A stretch of 64,000 nt of DNA from Arthrobacter sp. ISL-72. Lineage in GTDB: Bacteria > Actinomycetota > Actinomycetes > Actinomycetales > Micrococcaceae. Every line of letters begins with the position of its first letter. The stretch's first letter is position 1. Below the pieces are notes generated by a model. That model was not told the origin of the DNA. It did no database searches and saw nothing but the letters and a program-made list of their open reading frames with translations. The translations under genes were made by a program, and so were the position numbers. Below, piece after piece: positions 25,390 to 34,143 of this stretch. The stretch covers positions 1-64,000 of the forward strand of contig NZ_JAGGPP010000023.1 in assembly GCF_018613755.1 (NCBI RefSeq), read 5' to 3'.

Positions 25390-26460
25390 TCAGGCGCGGG
25401 CCAGCGCCGGGTAGTCGGTGTAGCCGGTTGCGTCTCCCCCGTAGAACGTGGCGGGGTCCGGTTCATTAAGCGGCGCGTCGCTGAAGATACGCTCGGCGGC
25501 GTCGGGGTTGGCGAGGGCCCACCGGCCCAGCGGCACAACGTCGGCGAGGCCGTTTTCAACGTCGTGGGCGAGTTCTTCGCGCGAGCGGCCCACCCGGACC
25601 ACAAGCAGGGCGGTGGGCCAGGCGGCGCGGAACTCGCGCAGGAGTTCGTCGTCGCCCACGTGGAAGACATCGAGGAAGGCCAGATTCAGCTTGGCAAGTT
25701 CGGGTACCAGATGGCGGTATTGGTCCCGGACGCCGTCGCCCTCCTGGATACCGCCCAGTGGCATGCCGGGGGAGAGGCGGATCCCCACGCGGTCGGCGCC
25801 TATCTCGTCTGCAACGGCCGTTGCCAGTTCGATGATGAACCGGGACCGGTTTTCGACAGAGCCGCCATAGGCGTCCGTGCGGTGGTTGGCGTTGGGTGAG
25901 AGGAACTGATGGAGGAGGTAGCCGTTGGCCCCGTGGATTTCGACGCCGTCTGCACCGGCGGCGATCGCCGAGGCCGCAGCATGGCGGAAGTCGGCGATGG
26001 TCTGCCGGATGTCCTCGAGGGACATTTCCCGCGGCAAGGCGGACTTTTTCGCGCCGTCCGCCGTGTACATGTCCTGGTTGGCTTTAATGGCCGATGGCGC
26101 CAGCGGCGGGCGGTGGTGCGGAGTGTTGTCCGGGTGGGACATGCGCCCTGCATGCATGAGCTGAATGAAGAGGGATCCGCCGCCCGCGTGAACGGCATCG
26201 GCCACTGTCCGCCACCCGTCGATATGGGCCTGGGTGTAGATACCAGGGGTGTTCGGGTAGCCCTGGCCGTCGCCCGACGGCTGGCTTCCTTCGGTGATGA
26301 CCATGCCCAAGGAAGCCCGTTGTCCGTAATAGGCCGCGGCGAGCGGGCCCGGGGTGCCGTCCCTTTGCGCCCGGTTGCGGGTCATGGGTGCCATCGCAAG
26401 GCGGTGCGGTAGCTCCACTCGGCCGACGGTGAGGGGCTGCTGGAGGTGCTTGGTGGTCAT
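25390..26460 (-). CDS. Old yellow enzyme family NADH:flavin oxidoreductase
   Basis: A 356-residue FMN-dependent ene-reductase. Motifs are MAPMTRNRAQRDG near the N-terminus, LMHAGRMSHP, and GVEIHGANGYLLHQFLSP followed by NHRTDAYGGSVENRSRF, the classic NemA/OYE signature. The native start is probably ATG 26460, with AAAGGA at 8 nt. However, the frame stays open upstream through a hydrolase remnant to ATG 26664, so a 424-residue fusion could also be made. It is the last gene of a probable TetR-controlled detoxification operon and should reduce activated C=C bonds; the natural substrate is unknown. Confidence 0.87.
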   Translation of the reverse strand: MTTKHLQQPLTVGRVELPHRLAMAPMTRNRAQRDGTPGPLAAAYYGQRASLGMVITEGSQPSGDGQGYPNTPGIYTQAHIDGWRTVADAVHAGGGSLFIQLMHAGRMSHPDNTPHHRPPLAPSAIKANQDMYTADGAKKSALPREMSLEDIRQTIADFRHAAASAIAAGADGVEIHGANGYLLHQFLSPNANHRTDAYGGSVENRSRFIIELATAVADEIGADRVGIRLSPGMPLGGIQEGDGVRDQYRHLVPELAKLNLAFLDVFHVGDDELLREFRAAWPTALLVVRVGRSREELAHDVENGLADVVPLGRWALANPDAAERIFSDAPLNEPDPATFYGGDATGYTDYPALARA

Positions 26461-26484
26461 GCTGAAGTTCCTTTGGTTAGTGAG

Positions 26485-26664
26485 GTTCAAGCCGTCGACG
26501 AGACGGGGATCCCAGTTGTCGAGGTTGGCGGCCAGATGAGTCAGGAAAACGACCGGGACGCCGGTGCCGGTGCCCAGTTCACCGTAGGCGTAGTCCACTC
26601 CGCCGGCCGTCACGGTCTTGGTTGTGGCGTGCTGATAGGAGGTGGTGCTGGCATTGGTGCTCAT
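26485..26664 (-). pseudogene. 5' remnant of an alpha/beta hydrolase gene
   Basis: About 60 codons matching only the N-terminus of an alpha/beta hydrolase: a beta-strand region, then GVPVVFLTHLAANLDNWDPR, which carries the oxyanion-hole area. Everything after residue 60 (nucleophile elbow, Asp, His) is missing. It has its own ribosome binding site (AAAGGA before ATG 26664), and its frame continues without a stop into the old yellow enzyme gene. A deletion that removed most of the hydrolase explains this. The right boundary is approximate. Confidence 0.7.
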
Positions 26665-26713
26665 GGCAGTTTCCTTTAGATGGCCGGTCGGGGCCCCGGC
26701 GCGGGAGGGTGGG

Positions 26714-27402
26714 TCAGCTGGCGTAGTGGGCGGTGACGGGGCCAGCCAACGCTGCCCTCACCTGACGGGTAAGGGCATCGGCAAGTACCTCGTCTGCACC
26801 TTGCAGCAGCCCCGCAAGGATGTCGCGCACCACATCAGCGGGGTCATTCACGTCGGCGGAGTTGCCGGGGTTCATGGCCGTGTCCGTCTGGGCAAGGTAG
26901 GCGCCAAGCACCTGCACTCCGAAGGGTGCCAGCTCAAGACGCATGGCATTGGTCGCGGACCAGAGGGCGGCCTTGGACGTGCTGTAGCCCTGTCCGACGG
27001 CGTACCAGCTCAGCACGGAACCGATGTTGATCAGGGCGCCCTTGCGCTCGCGGAGCTGCCCGGCGAAGGCACGTGCCACCAGGACAGGGCCGAAGAAGTT
27101 CGTTTCCATCTGGTCCCGAGTATCTTCGATGGGGCCGCCGAGCAGCCCACCCGGGCGGCGATTCCCGCGTTGTTGATGACAATCGACGCGTCATGGGCGG
27201 TGGCAGCAGCGGCCGCAATGGATTCGGAGTCGGTGACATCCAGCGGCAAGGGGATAATGCGGGAGTCGTCCCCGTCCCGCGGCGTGCGTGCCGCCGCGTA
27301 GACGCGGGACGCCCCCAAGGCGAGGGCCTGGTTCACGAACTGGGTGCCCGGTCCGCCGTTGGCGCCCGTCACGAGGACAACCGCACCGGATATTTCAGTC
27401 AT
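26714..27402 (-). pseudogene. Short-chain dehydrogenase with a frameshift
   Basis: Two frames together make one SDR of about 229 residues. The 5' part (from ATG 27402) has the NAD(P) motif TGANGGPG and the NNAG motif; the 3' part has GSVLSWY and the catalytic YSTSK. Near 27146 one base is missing in a run of C (plus strand), so the frame is lost just after NNAGIAARVG. The downstream frame restores the expected LGGPIEDTRDQMETNFFG. It is either a true inactivating mutation or a sequencing error; no other damage is visible. Confidence 0.8.
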
Positions 27403-27476
27403 GTCACGTACTCACTTTCAATGCCGGCCCTTGGCCGACTTCGAGATGATGCGTTGGGAACGGAAGTTAACGAGAG

Positions 27477-28676
27477 TCAGGGCTGGACCGCTTCATGGAT
27501 GCCAGCCTGCTGTGCTCCCTGAAGAAGGGTGTTCAGGCCGAATCCCGCGACGGGTCCGTGAACCCCTGGAGTAAGCCCGGTGGCTGGGCTGGCGGCATGG
27601 ATGGCGCCCCAGGCCAGCAGGGAGCCCGTCATGACATAGGGGTCAGGGCCGGTCAGCGCCGTGGTCGCGAGCTTGCGGCCGCTGTGGTCGCGGGCCACGG
27701 CAATGATGAGGGAGCGTCCGTCGCCGTCCGGTTCCCGGCTGGCGCCGGGCAGGTTCTCGGCCATCTTCGCCAGGCGCAGTTCGGACTTGGTGAGCCGCAC
27801 CAGAGGGGTAGTCAGAGCGGCGGCTGCCCGCATCACCCTGGTCCAGCGGCCGAACCAGCCGAGGTTCACGTCCACGCTCTCGAGGCCCGGGAAGACCTCC
27901 GGTAGGCCAAAGTGCTCCGAACCGCCCACGGTCATGGCAGTTCGCTTCACTCCGGCAAAGTCGAAAGTGTGGACCCGTCTGCCTGCCGGTTCCTCGATGA
28001 GTGCGGCGGGAGCCCCGGGACGGGGAGCGCGGTAGCCGAGGACGTTTTCAGCGGAGGATGCCGCGATGGTTTGACGGGTGCCTCCGGTGGTCAGGGTGTA
28101 AGCGTCGCGGAGGGTGCTCTTGTACTGAAGCTCGTCGCCGTGTCCGGGCCTCGTAAGGAAGTACCCGATTTCCACGTGGCGCGCCTCCGCCCCGGCTCTA
28201 TTGAGGGCCAAGGCGCCGGCCAGGTTCCCTGGCACGTAGTCGTAACCAAAGGCCGGGACGATGCTTGCGCCACGGGACGCAGCGATGGAGTCCAGCTCGA
28301 AGGCGCGGCGAACAAACTGCGCCTCGCCGGCAGAGTCGAAATAGTGTGCACCGGCGTGCGCGGCTGCGGTAACCGTTTCCAGTCCCAGCTTCATGAACGG
28401 ACCAACAGTGGAGATCACTACATCGTTGCCATTGAAGAGCCGCCCCAGGCTGTCAGCGGAGCTGACATCGACCTGGGCGACAGGGAGGTCCACCCCGTGT
28501 GATTCGGCAAGCGTCTTCATTTTTGATTCGTTGCGACCGGCGAGCGTGGGGCGCTCTCCCTTGGCCAACAGCTCGATGAGGACCTTGTTGCCGGTGTAAC
28601 CGGTGGCCCCTACAAGTACTATCCGTCGCTTGGGCACGATCTTGACCTGCTCCTCAGTTGACTCGGGTTCATTCAT
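27477..28676 (-). CDS. Saccharopine-dehydrogenase-like NAD(P)-binding enoyl reductase family protein
   Basis: A 399-residue protein with an N-terminal Rossmann fold (IVLVGATGYTGNKVLIEL near residue 20) and the conserved STVGPF, DSAGE and PAFGYDYVPG segments of the saccharopine-reductase/trans-acting enoyl reductase family. ATG 28676 is only 33 bp from the divergent TetR gene, with no clear ribosome binding site. A much longer open frame overlaps the TetR gene on the other strand and is rejected. The substrate is unknown; the neighbours (SDR, old yellow enzyme) suggest redox detoxification. Confidence 0.75.
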   Translation of the reverse strand: MNEPESTEEQVKIVPKRRIVLVGATGYTGNKVLIELLAKGERPTLAGRNESKMKTLAESHGVDLPVAQVDVSSADSLGRLFNGNDVVISTVGPFMKLGLETVTAAAHAGAHYFDSAGEAQFVRRAFELDSIAASRGASIVPAFGYDYVPGNLAGALALNRAGAEARHVEIGYFLTRPGHGDELQYKSTLRDAYTLTTGGTRQTIAASSAENVLGYRAPRPGAPAALIEEPAGRRVHTFDFAGVKRTAMTVGGSEHFGLPEVFPGLESVDVNLGWFGRWTRVMRAAAALTTPLVRLTKSELRLAKMAENLPGASREPDGDGRSLIIAVARDHSGRKLATTALTGPDPYVMTGSLLAWGAIHAASPATGLTPGVHGPVAGFGLNTLLQGAQQAGIHEAVQP

Positions 28677-28683
28677 TGACCCG

Positions 28684-28696
28684 TAGTCACTGACTA
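28684..28696. promoter_or_regulatory. TetR-type operator
   Basis: TAGTCA-C-TGACTA, a perfect 6-bp inverted repeat around one base, fills the 33-bp gap between the two divergent genes. Placement over both start regions suggests joint repression by the TetR protein. A -10-like TATACA (28695-28700) lies 9 nt before the TetR ATG. Confidence 0.6.
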
Positions 28697-28709
28697 TACA
28701 ATTGGATCC

Positions 28710-29318
28710 ATGAAGCTGACAACCAGGCGGCAGATGTATGCCGACCAGACCCGCGAAGCGCTGCTGGCATCCTCCCGTGAGCTTTTCGTGAGCAACGGCT
28801 TCACGGCCACTTCCGTGGAGGCAATCACGCAGCGGGCCTTGGTCAGCAAGGGCACGTTTTATCACCACTTCAAGGACAAGAAGGCGATTTTCGCCGAGCT
28901 CTATGCCGAGCAGCTGCAGCACATTGCCGCAGTAGGCGAAGAAGCTGCCGGTGCTATTGCGGCGTCCCCGGAGGCGCCGGCGCTTGCCGCTGTTGCCGAG
29001 CTCACCTTGAAGGTCCTGCGCCGCACCGTGGACGATTCCCTGCACCGGGAGGTGATGGCCCTTGCACCGTCCGTGCTAGGCGAACAGTTCCGCCGGATCA
29101 ACGAGGAAGTGGTACTTCCGCCGCTGGAGCGCCTGCTGGAGGTGCTCTCAGACCGGGGTGATTTGAAGCCCGATGTGCCGCTGGCGACAATGGCGCAGCT
29201 CCTGCTGGCCAGTCTGTGCGAGGGCAACCACATCATCGCAGGGTCCGCCGACGCCGAACTGGAACTGGAAAGGACAAGCCGCGCCCTCAATCTCATGGTG
29301 TCGGGCATCGCCAACTAG
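28710..29318 (+). CDS. TetR-family transcriptional regulator
   Basis: A 202-residue regulator with a TetR helix-turn-helix at residues 10-56, including TSVEAITQRALVSKGTFYHHFKDKK. The C-terminal ligand domain is variable, rich in Ala and Leu. It is divergent from the saccharopine-dehydrogenase-like gene. No Shine-Dalgarno sequence is visible, and the -10-like TATACA ends 9 nt before the ATG, so the message may be leaderless. It probably represses the redox operon on its left. Confidence 0.85.
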   Translation: MKLTTRRQMYADQTREALLASSRELFVSNGFTATSVEAITQRALVSKGTFYHHFKDKKAIFAELYAEQLQHIAAVGEEAAGAIAASPEAPALAAVAELTLKVLRRTVDDSLHREVMALAPSVLGEQFRRINEEVVLPPLERLLEVLSDRGDLKPDVPLATMAQLLLASLCEGNHIIAGSADAELELERTSRALNLMVSGIAN

Positions 29319-29538
29319 CACTGGCTGCTGGCGCCCCGGCACCTCCGCATCGCTGCCGCCCGTTTCCCTGCCGCCGTCTCACCGCCGCCGGCCCGGCGGC
29401 ATCAGGTTCCGTCCAGCCACATCCGGGATACTGGAAAGTTGTGGGCCTCGACTGCCTGACATTCATGCCAACAGGCAACTGCCGGTTCTTGCCTAGTTCA
29501 GCTGGCACGCGGACCGGCGGGAGAGACCAGGAGGTCAT

Positions 29539-30684
29539 GTGACATTGCTGATTGCTGATCCCGTTGTGAAGGCCGACCGGAAAGACACCCGGCCGGGGCG
29601 GTTGGACGGCCTGGATGTTCTCCGGGGCGCTGCCGTGGGTGCCGTTTTGCTGGGACATTCCTGGCCTGGGGTATTTCAAGGTGCCGGAATCGTCGGCGTC
29701 ATCGTCTTCTTCGTGCTGAGCGGTTACCTGATCACGGGCGTACTGGCCAACGACGTCGAACGGCATGGCAAAGTGCGGTACGGCCGTTTTTACGCACACC
29801 GCGCCTTGCGCCTGTTGCCGGCCCTCATTGCGTTTCTTGGCGTGTATGCGATGGTGGAATTTGCGGCCGACGTCCTCGGCGATCGCTCCAAGGGAATCAT
29901 CGGATATACCCTTCTTGCCGGCTTCGGCTACCTGAAAGACCTACCGTTGCCGTTTGATGTCAGCATGGCCATCGGGCCGCTGTGGACGCTGGCCGTCGAA
30001 GAACAGTTCTATCTCGTCTGGCCGGCACTGTTGGTGCTCGCCCTGCGGCGGAACCGCCAGTCGCGCCTGATCGGCTGGTCCGCCGCCGTCGTGTACTCCC
30101 TTATGGCCGCGAGCGTGCTGGGGATGCTGATCCTGGCGCCGCACCTTCACTCCCTGGTCTACGCTCTTCCGACGACGTGGGGCCTTGGGCTGATCATCGG
30201 TTCCGGACTGCGCCTGTTCAGGGAGCGAGTGTTCAGCTGCTTCGCCGGGCCTCGTGCCCGGTCGGCGGCTTGGTTTGGCTCGGTCCTTGTCCTGGCCGCC
30301 TTGGCGTTCGTTCCCCGGGCCAACGAATCACCGGCCTTCTTCTTCGTGGGAGGCCCGCTGGCCATGGCTGCCGCCGGCGTCCTGGTGGTACTGGCTGCCT
30401 CCCGTACACGCGCCATGCCGAAGTGGACGCGCACGCTGCAGCTCCTGGGCACGGTTTCCTACGCTGCCTACCTTTGGAACTACATCGTCATTCTCTGGCT
30501 CAACGGCGGATCCACGGCTGATCTGCCGCCCGGGGTGGCCGTGTCCGCAATCCTGCTGACGCTGCTGCTGGCGGTCATCAGCTGGCACACGGTCGAAAAG
30601 CTGGGACGCAGGGGCCGCGACCGCTTCGATAGGTACTATCAGGAACGGATCGACGACGGCGACACTACGTTTCGTGGGTCGTAG
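29539..30684 (+). CDS. Membrane acyltransferase (acyltransferase 3 family)
   Basis: A 381-residue protein with about ten transmembrane segments. The family start is LDGLDVLRGAAVGAVLLGHS, with the conserved Arg and His, followed by FFVLSGYLI, RFYAHRALRLLPAL and AVEEQFYLVWP. Such proteins move acetyl or other acyl groups onto surface carbohydrates or peptidoglycan. GTG 29539 follows AGGAGG. The 220 bp before it hold no gene. The 3' end overlaps the convergent VWA gene by 20 bp. The acceptor is unknown. Confidence 0.85.
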   Translation: MTLLIADPVVKADRKDTRPGRLDGLDVLRGAAVGAVLLGHSWPGVFQGAGIVGVIVFFVLSGYLITGVLANDVERHGKVRYGRFYAHRALRLLPALIAFLGVYAMVEFAADVLGDRSKGIIGYTLLAGFGYLKDLPLPFDVSMAIGPLWTLAVEEQFYLVWPALLVLALRRNRQSRLIGWSAAVVYSLMAASVLGMLILAPHLHSLVYALPTTWGLGLIIGSGLRLFRERVFSCFAGPRARSAAWFGSVLVLAALAFVPRANESPAFFFVGGPLAMAAAGVLVVLAASRTRAMPKWTRTLQLLGTVSYAAYLWNYIVILWLNGGSTADLPPGVAVSAILLTLLLAVISWHTVEKLGRRGRDRFDRYYQERIDDGDTTFRGS

Positions 30685-31861
30685 CGATGTCGTGCGAGGC
30701 GGCCCATTCGCTGACGTCCCGGCGCTCGATCGCGGCTGCCATCAGCTCGGGAAACAGATCCGGGGTGCAGGCGAAAGCGGGGACGCCGATTCCGGCGAGG
30801 GCCGCGGCGTGGTTCGAATCGAACGTGGGATGGCCGCTGTCGCTCAGGGCCAGCAGCGCGATCAAGCTGGCCCCGGATTCGACGATTTCGGCGGCACGCC
30901 GCAGCATCTCCTCCGCTATTCCGCCCTCGTAGAGATCGCTGATCAATACCAGAATCGTCTCCGCCGGCCGGGTGATCTGCGCCTGGCAATAGGCCAGCGC
31001 CCGGTTGATATCGGTACCGCCGCCGAGCTGCACGCCAAAGAGCACGTCCACCGGATCATCCATTTCATCAGTCAGGTCCACCACCTCGGTGTCAAAGACC
31101 ACCAGCCGGGTGCGCACCGCCGACAGCGAGCTCAACACGGCGCCAAACACGCTCGAATACACCACCGATTCGGCCATGGAACCGGACTGGTCGATGCACA
31201 GGATGATCTCACGCTGCACCTCGGTGCTGCGCCGGGCGTAGCCGACCAGCCGCTCGGGCACAACTGTGCGGTAGTCGGGCTGGTAGTTCTTGAGGTTCGC
31301 CGCGATGGTGCGGTTCCAGTCAATGTCCCGCTGCCGGGGCCGCCGGGTGCGGGCCGCCCGGTTCAATGCTCCCTCGACAGCCTGAACCGTCTTGGCGCGC
31401 AGGCGTTCCTCCAACTCACTGGTCACCTGCCGGACCACCGCCCGGGCAGTCTCGCGGGAATGCTCGGGGATAACCCGGCCCAATCCGACCAGCGTGGTGA
31501 CCAGGCTGATATCGGGCTGCACTGTGCGCAGCATCTCCGGTTCGAGGAGGAGCTGCCGCAGGCCGAGCCGCTCCATGGCGTCGGCCTGCATCACCTGAAC
31601 CACGGTGGAGGGGAAATAGCCCCGGATGTCGCCAAGCCACCGGGCTACCCTCGGGCTGGACGCGCCGAGTCCTCCCGGTCCCGTTTTCGTGGTCCCGTAC
31701 AGGTCCTCCAAGGCACTGTCGCGGCGGGCATCGGCGGCGGAGAGCTCCACGTACTGACCGTCCTCCGTGGTGATGCCGTCCGCCTCGTGCGCGCCGAGCA
31801 CCAGGCGCCAGCGGCTCAGCCGGTCGCGGCCGTCACGTCCATCAGTGTCCGCGTCGGTCAC
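30665..31861 (-). CDS. VWA-domain protein of the five-gene MoxR operon
   Basis: A 398-residue protein with an Arg-rich helical N-terminal half and a C-terminal VWA domain. The MIDAS is complete: DQSGS (D224, S226, S228), GGGTD (T283) and ISDLYEGG (D309). I chose GTG 31861, because GGAGG lies 7 nt upstream and it forms a GTGA overlap with the preceding gene; ATG 31876 is the alternative. It is the last gene of the operon. With the MoxR ATPase it should act as a metal-dependent adaptor for a remodelling machine, inferred from other MoxR-VWA pairs. Confidence 0.78.
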   Translation of the reverse strand: MTDADTDGRDGRDRLSRWRLVLGAHEADGITTEDGQYVELSAADARRDSALEDLYGTTKTGPGGLGASSPRVARWLGDIRGYFPSTVVQVMQADAMERLGLRQLLLEPEMLRTVQPDISLVTTLVGLGRVIPEHSRETARAVVRQVTSELEERLRAKTVQAVEGALNRAARTRRPRQRDIDWNRTIAANLKNYQPDYRTVVPERLVGYARRSTEVQREIILCIDQSGSMAESVVYSSVFGAVLSSLSAVRTRLVVFDTEVVDLTDEMDDPVDVLFGVQLGGGTDINRALAYCQAQITRPAETILVLISDLYEGGIAEEMLRRAAEIVESGASLIALLALSDSGHPTFDSNHAAALAGIGVPAFACTPDLFPELMAAAIERRDVSEWAASHDIATTHET

Positions 31862-34140
31862 GCGATCGCCTCCCATCCCAGATACCCGGCCATTCTGCGG
31901 ACAGCCGGGCCCGCACCTTGCAGATCAAGCGTGGCCTCACCCGGGCCTTGCGCGGGTCCGGGTCCGCGGCTCACCTGCTCGCCGATCTCCCGCCGCTCAG
32001 GACGGCTGAACGCGGAAAATGTCCTGCGCAGCAGTGGAAGGACGTCGTCGAAGACTTCGTCCCGCACTCCGGTAAGCCAATCATCAACGATCTGCAGGAT
32101 GTGTCGATCGTGAATCAGCAGCACTGCGTCGCCGGACAAAAGTCCGTCCAGCCACGCCGCGGCTTCGGGGGCAGGCGTGGCGACCGACAGCCGGCGACTG
32201 AGCCGGGCTGCAACCTCATCACGCTCGACCAGGCCCGCGTCCAGGAGCAGGCGCGTGGCCCGGCCGGCGATCGACCCGTGGATCCGGTCCGAACCGGCAA
32301 CGGCAGCCAACGCCCGGTGCCAGTCATCCAGGGTCAGCTCCGATAACAACGACAGGCCGTACTGCGCGGAGTCGACAGCGCGCCGCATGGCTGTCGCGGC
32401 GGCATCGTCCAGCCCGGCGCAGGCAACGGGCAGGCCGACGCAGGCCCGTATCAGTGTCGCGTCCAGGATTCTTTGCACCCCGGTGACGTCCACTCCGCGC
32501 ACATTGCCGTACCGGAGGGTCCGGGCAAGCGGGGCTATGGTTTCCAGCAGCGGGCCCACATCCTGCTGCAGCGCTGTCCGTTCTGCCAGCACCGCTACCA
32601 CGGCGCTGATTCCGTCCGGCAGGTCGGCGAGCAGGCAACTGGCGAGCAGTTCGCTGAGGTCGGCCAGGCTTCCGGCAACCCGGGCGCGTTCCGCCACACA
32701 GGCCGCCGCTGCCGCCGCCAGGGTGGTGCCGTAGCGGCTGGCGTCCACTACAGCGACAGTCAGTTCCGGCTGCCAGAGGAGAGTCCACACTTCCTTGAAG
32801 GTCCCCGTGGTCCGGCCGGTGTCCGCAGGCGTGCCCCAGTTCACCCCGAGCAGGGCCAACCGGTGCAGCAGGACCGAACGGGCCAGCTGAGCCGGCTTGC
32901 GGAGGTCGATCGTGAGGAACTCCTCCAGCGCACTGGGTTGCAGGCGCAGCCTGCGCTGGGTCGCGGCGAGGTCAGCGGCCAACGGGACGCTGGGCGTGGA
33001 CTCCGGCACGCTGCCTAGACCGTGCCCAACGGCAAGCTCGCGGTGCACTAATGCCAGGGGAAGAGCTGAGCCGTCGCAGAGAACGGCTTGGGCGGCGTCG
33101 TCCAGCTCCGCCAGGCCAGGGCTGGGCCGGCCGCGGACGGCGGCCAGCGCGTTCGCCATGCGGCTGGCCTCCACCACCGAAGCCGTCGAAGCGTCGAGCT
33201 TTTCCCGACGCAGCGTTTGTGCGACCCGGACCAGCCAGGTGGTGGCCACATCAGCCGTGGAATCCGGGGCCGTCCAATGGGCGAACAGATGCTGATACCA
33301 GCCGGGTGCGGCGACGCCTGCACCGTACCCGGTCTGCAGGCGGAGCCGATCCGAGGTCCACGGCACCCACGTGACAGCGACCTTGGTCCTGGGCAGACCG
33401 GCCAGGACCTTGTTGTCTGCGGACGCCGGGGGGAAGTGCGCCGGAACCAGCGCGGGGGCGTGATAGGCCCCGCACACCACGGCTATGCGCGCATGCCCTT
33501 CGCGCATGGCGGCCCGCAGCAGCCGCCGCATCCCGGCTTCGCGCCGGTTGTTCTCGACGACGTCCGGGTGGTCGGCGGGCCGGTTGTTCTCGACGACGTC
33601 CGGGTGGTCGGCGGGCCGGTCGTCAACCGCGCGGATTTCCGCGATGGCCTCGGTAATGGCCGCGAACCTCTCGAGGGGGTCGGCAGTGCGGTGCTCGACG
33701 GCGTCCTCCCACCAACGCTCGGCGTCGCCGTACCCCGCAGCCTGGGCCATCATCGCAATCGCATCGGGCCGGTAGGGCTGCTGCGGCGACGCAGCGGGTT
33801 CGGCGGCGGCGGCCAGGTCCAGCGCGAAGCTGTGCCCCGCGGCAAGGTCGATGGTCCGCGCCGGAGTTCCCGTCGAAGCAGCCCAGCGGAAAGCCACCCA
33901 CTCCGGGGAGAAGTCCGCCAGCGGGTAGAACGAGGCCAGCCTGGGCTGGTCGGACACATAGATGAGCCCCGCCACGGGCGGCACCATCGCCGGATCGGAA
34001 AGCAACGGAACAACCTGGTCGAGCTCGGGCGGGCCTTCGATCAGCACCAAGTCCGGGCGGAGGGTTGACAGGGCCTCCGCTACAGAGCGCGCTGAACCGG
34101 GCCCATGGTGCCGGATCCCTAGGACGTGGACGTCTGTCAT
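31858..34140 (-). CDS. DUF5682-family protein, possibly related to TraB/EreA/ChaN enzymes
   Basis: A 760-residue soluble protein. The first 40 residues hold LGIRHHGPGSARS (H11, H12) and LVLIEGPPE (E35), and near residue 223 is VVCGAYHAP. The order HHG, EGPxE, GxxH resembles the TraB/Tiki/EreA/ChaN superfamily, so a hydrolase or esterase activity is possible; this is my inference. The C-terminal two thirds are Ala/Leu-rich and helical. A 36-bp tandem duplication adds 12 residues near position 180-200. It lies 3 bp after the MoxR gene. The family is of unknown function. Confidence 0.72.
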   Translation of the reverse strand: MTDVHVLGIRHHGPGSARSVAEALSTLRPDLVLIEGPPELDQVVPLLSDPAMVPPVAGLIYVSDQPRLASFYPLADFSPEWVAFRWAASTGTPARTIDLAAGHSFALDLAAAAEPAASPQQPYRPDAIAMMAQAAGYGDAERWWEDAVEHRTADPLERFAAITEAIAEIRAVDDRPADHPDVVENNRPADHPDVVENNRREAGMRRLLRAAMREGHARIAVVCGAYHAPALVPAHFPPASADNKVLAGLPRTKVAVTWVPWTSDRLRLQTGYGAGVAAPGWYQHLFAHWTAPDSTADVATTWLVRVAQTLRREKLDASTASVVEASRMANALAAVRGRPSPGLAELDDAAQAVLCDGSALPLALVHRELAVGHGLGSVPESTPSVPLAADLAATQRRLRLQPSALEEFLTIDLRKPAQLARSVLLHRLALLGVNWGTPADTGRTTGTFKEVWTLLWQPELTVAVVDASRYGTTLAAAAAACVAERARVAGSLADLSELLASCLLADLPDGISAVVAVLAERTALQQDVGPLLETIAPLARTLRYGNVRGVDVTGVQRILDATLIRACVGLPVACAGLDDAAATAMRRAVDSAQYGLSLLSELTLDDWHRALAAVAGSDRIHGSIAGRATRLLLDAGLVERDEVAARLSRRLSVATPAPEAAAWLDGLLSGDAVLLIHDRHILQIVDDWLTGVRDEVFDDVLPLLRRTFSAFSRPERREIGEQVSRGPGPAQGPGEATLDLQGAGPAVRRMAGYLGWEAIA
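33544..33615. repeat. Two tandem 36-bp units inside the DUF5682 gene
   Basis: Two identical 36-bp copies (33544-33579 and 33580-33615), with a short partial third, encode the 12-residue unit RPADHPDVVENN twice. The frame is kept. The region lies in a charged loop between the EGPxE and GxxH motifs. It looks like a recent slippage duplication. Confidence 0.9.
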
Positions 34141-34143
34141 GAA

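Noticed and set aside
28677-29045. 5' extension of the saccharopine-dehydrogenase-like gene
   Set aside because: The extension lies over the TetR gene on the opposite strand. The family-like protein begins at ATG 28676.
30674-32113. 479-codon open frame on the plus strand
   Set aside because: It is antisense to the VWA gene of the five-gene operon. The complete MIDAS on the minus strand shows which strand is coding.
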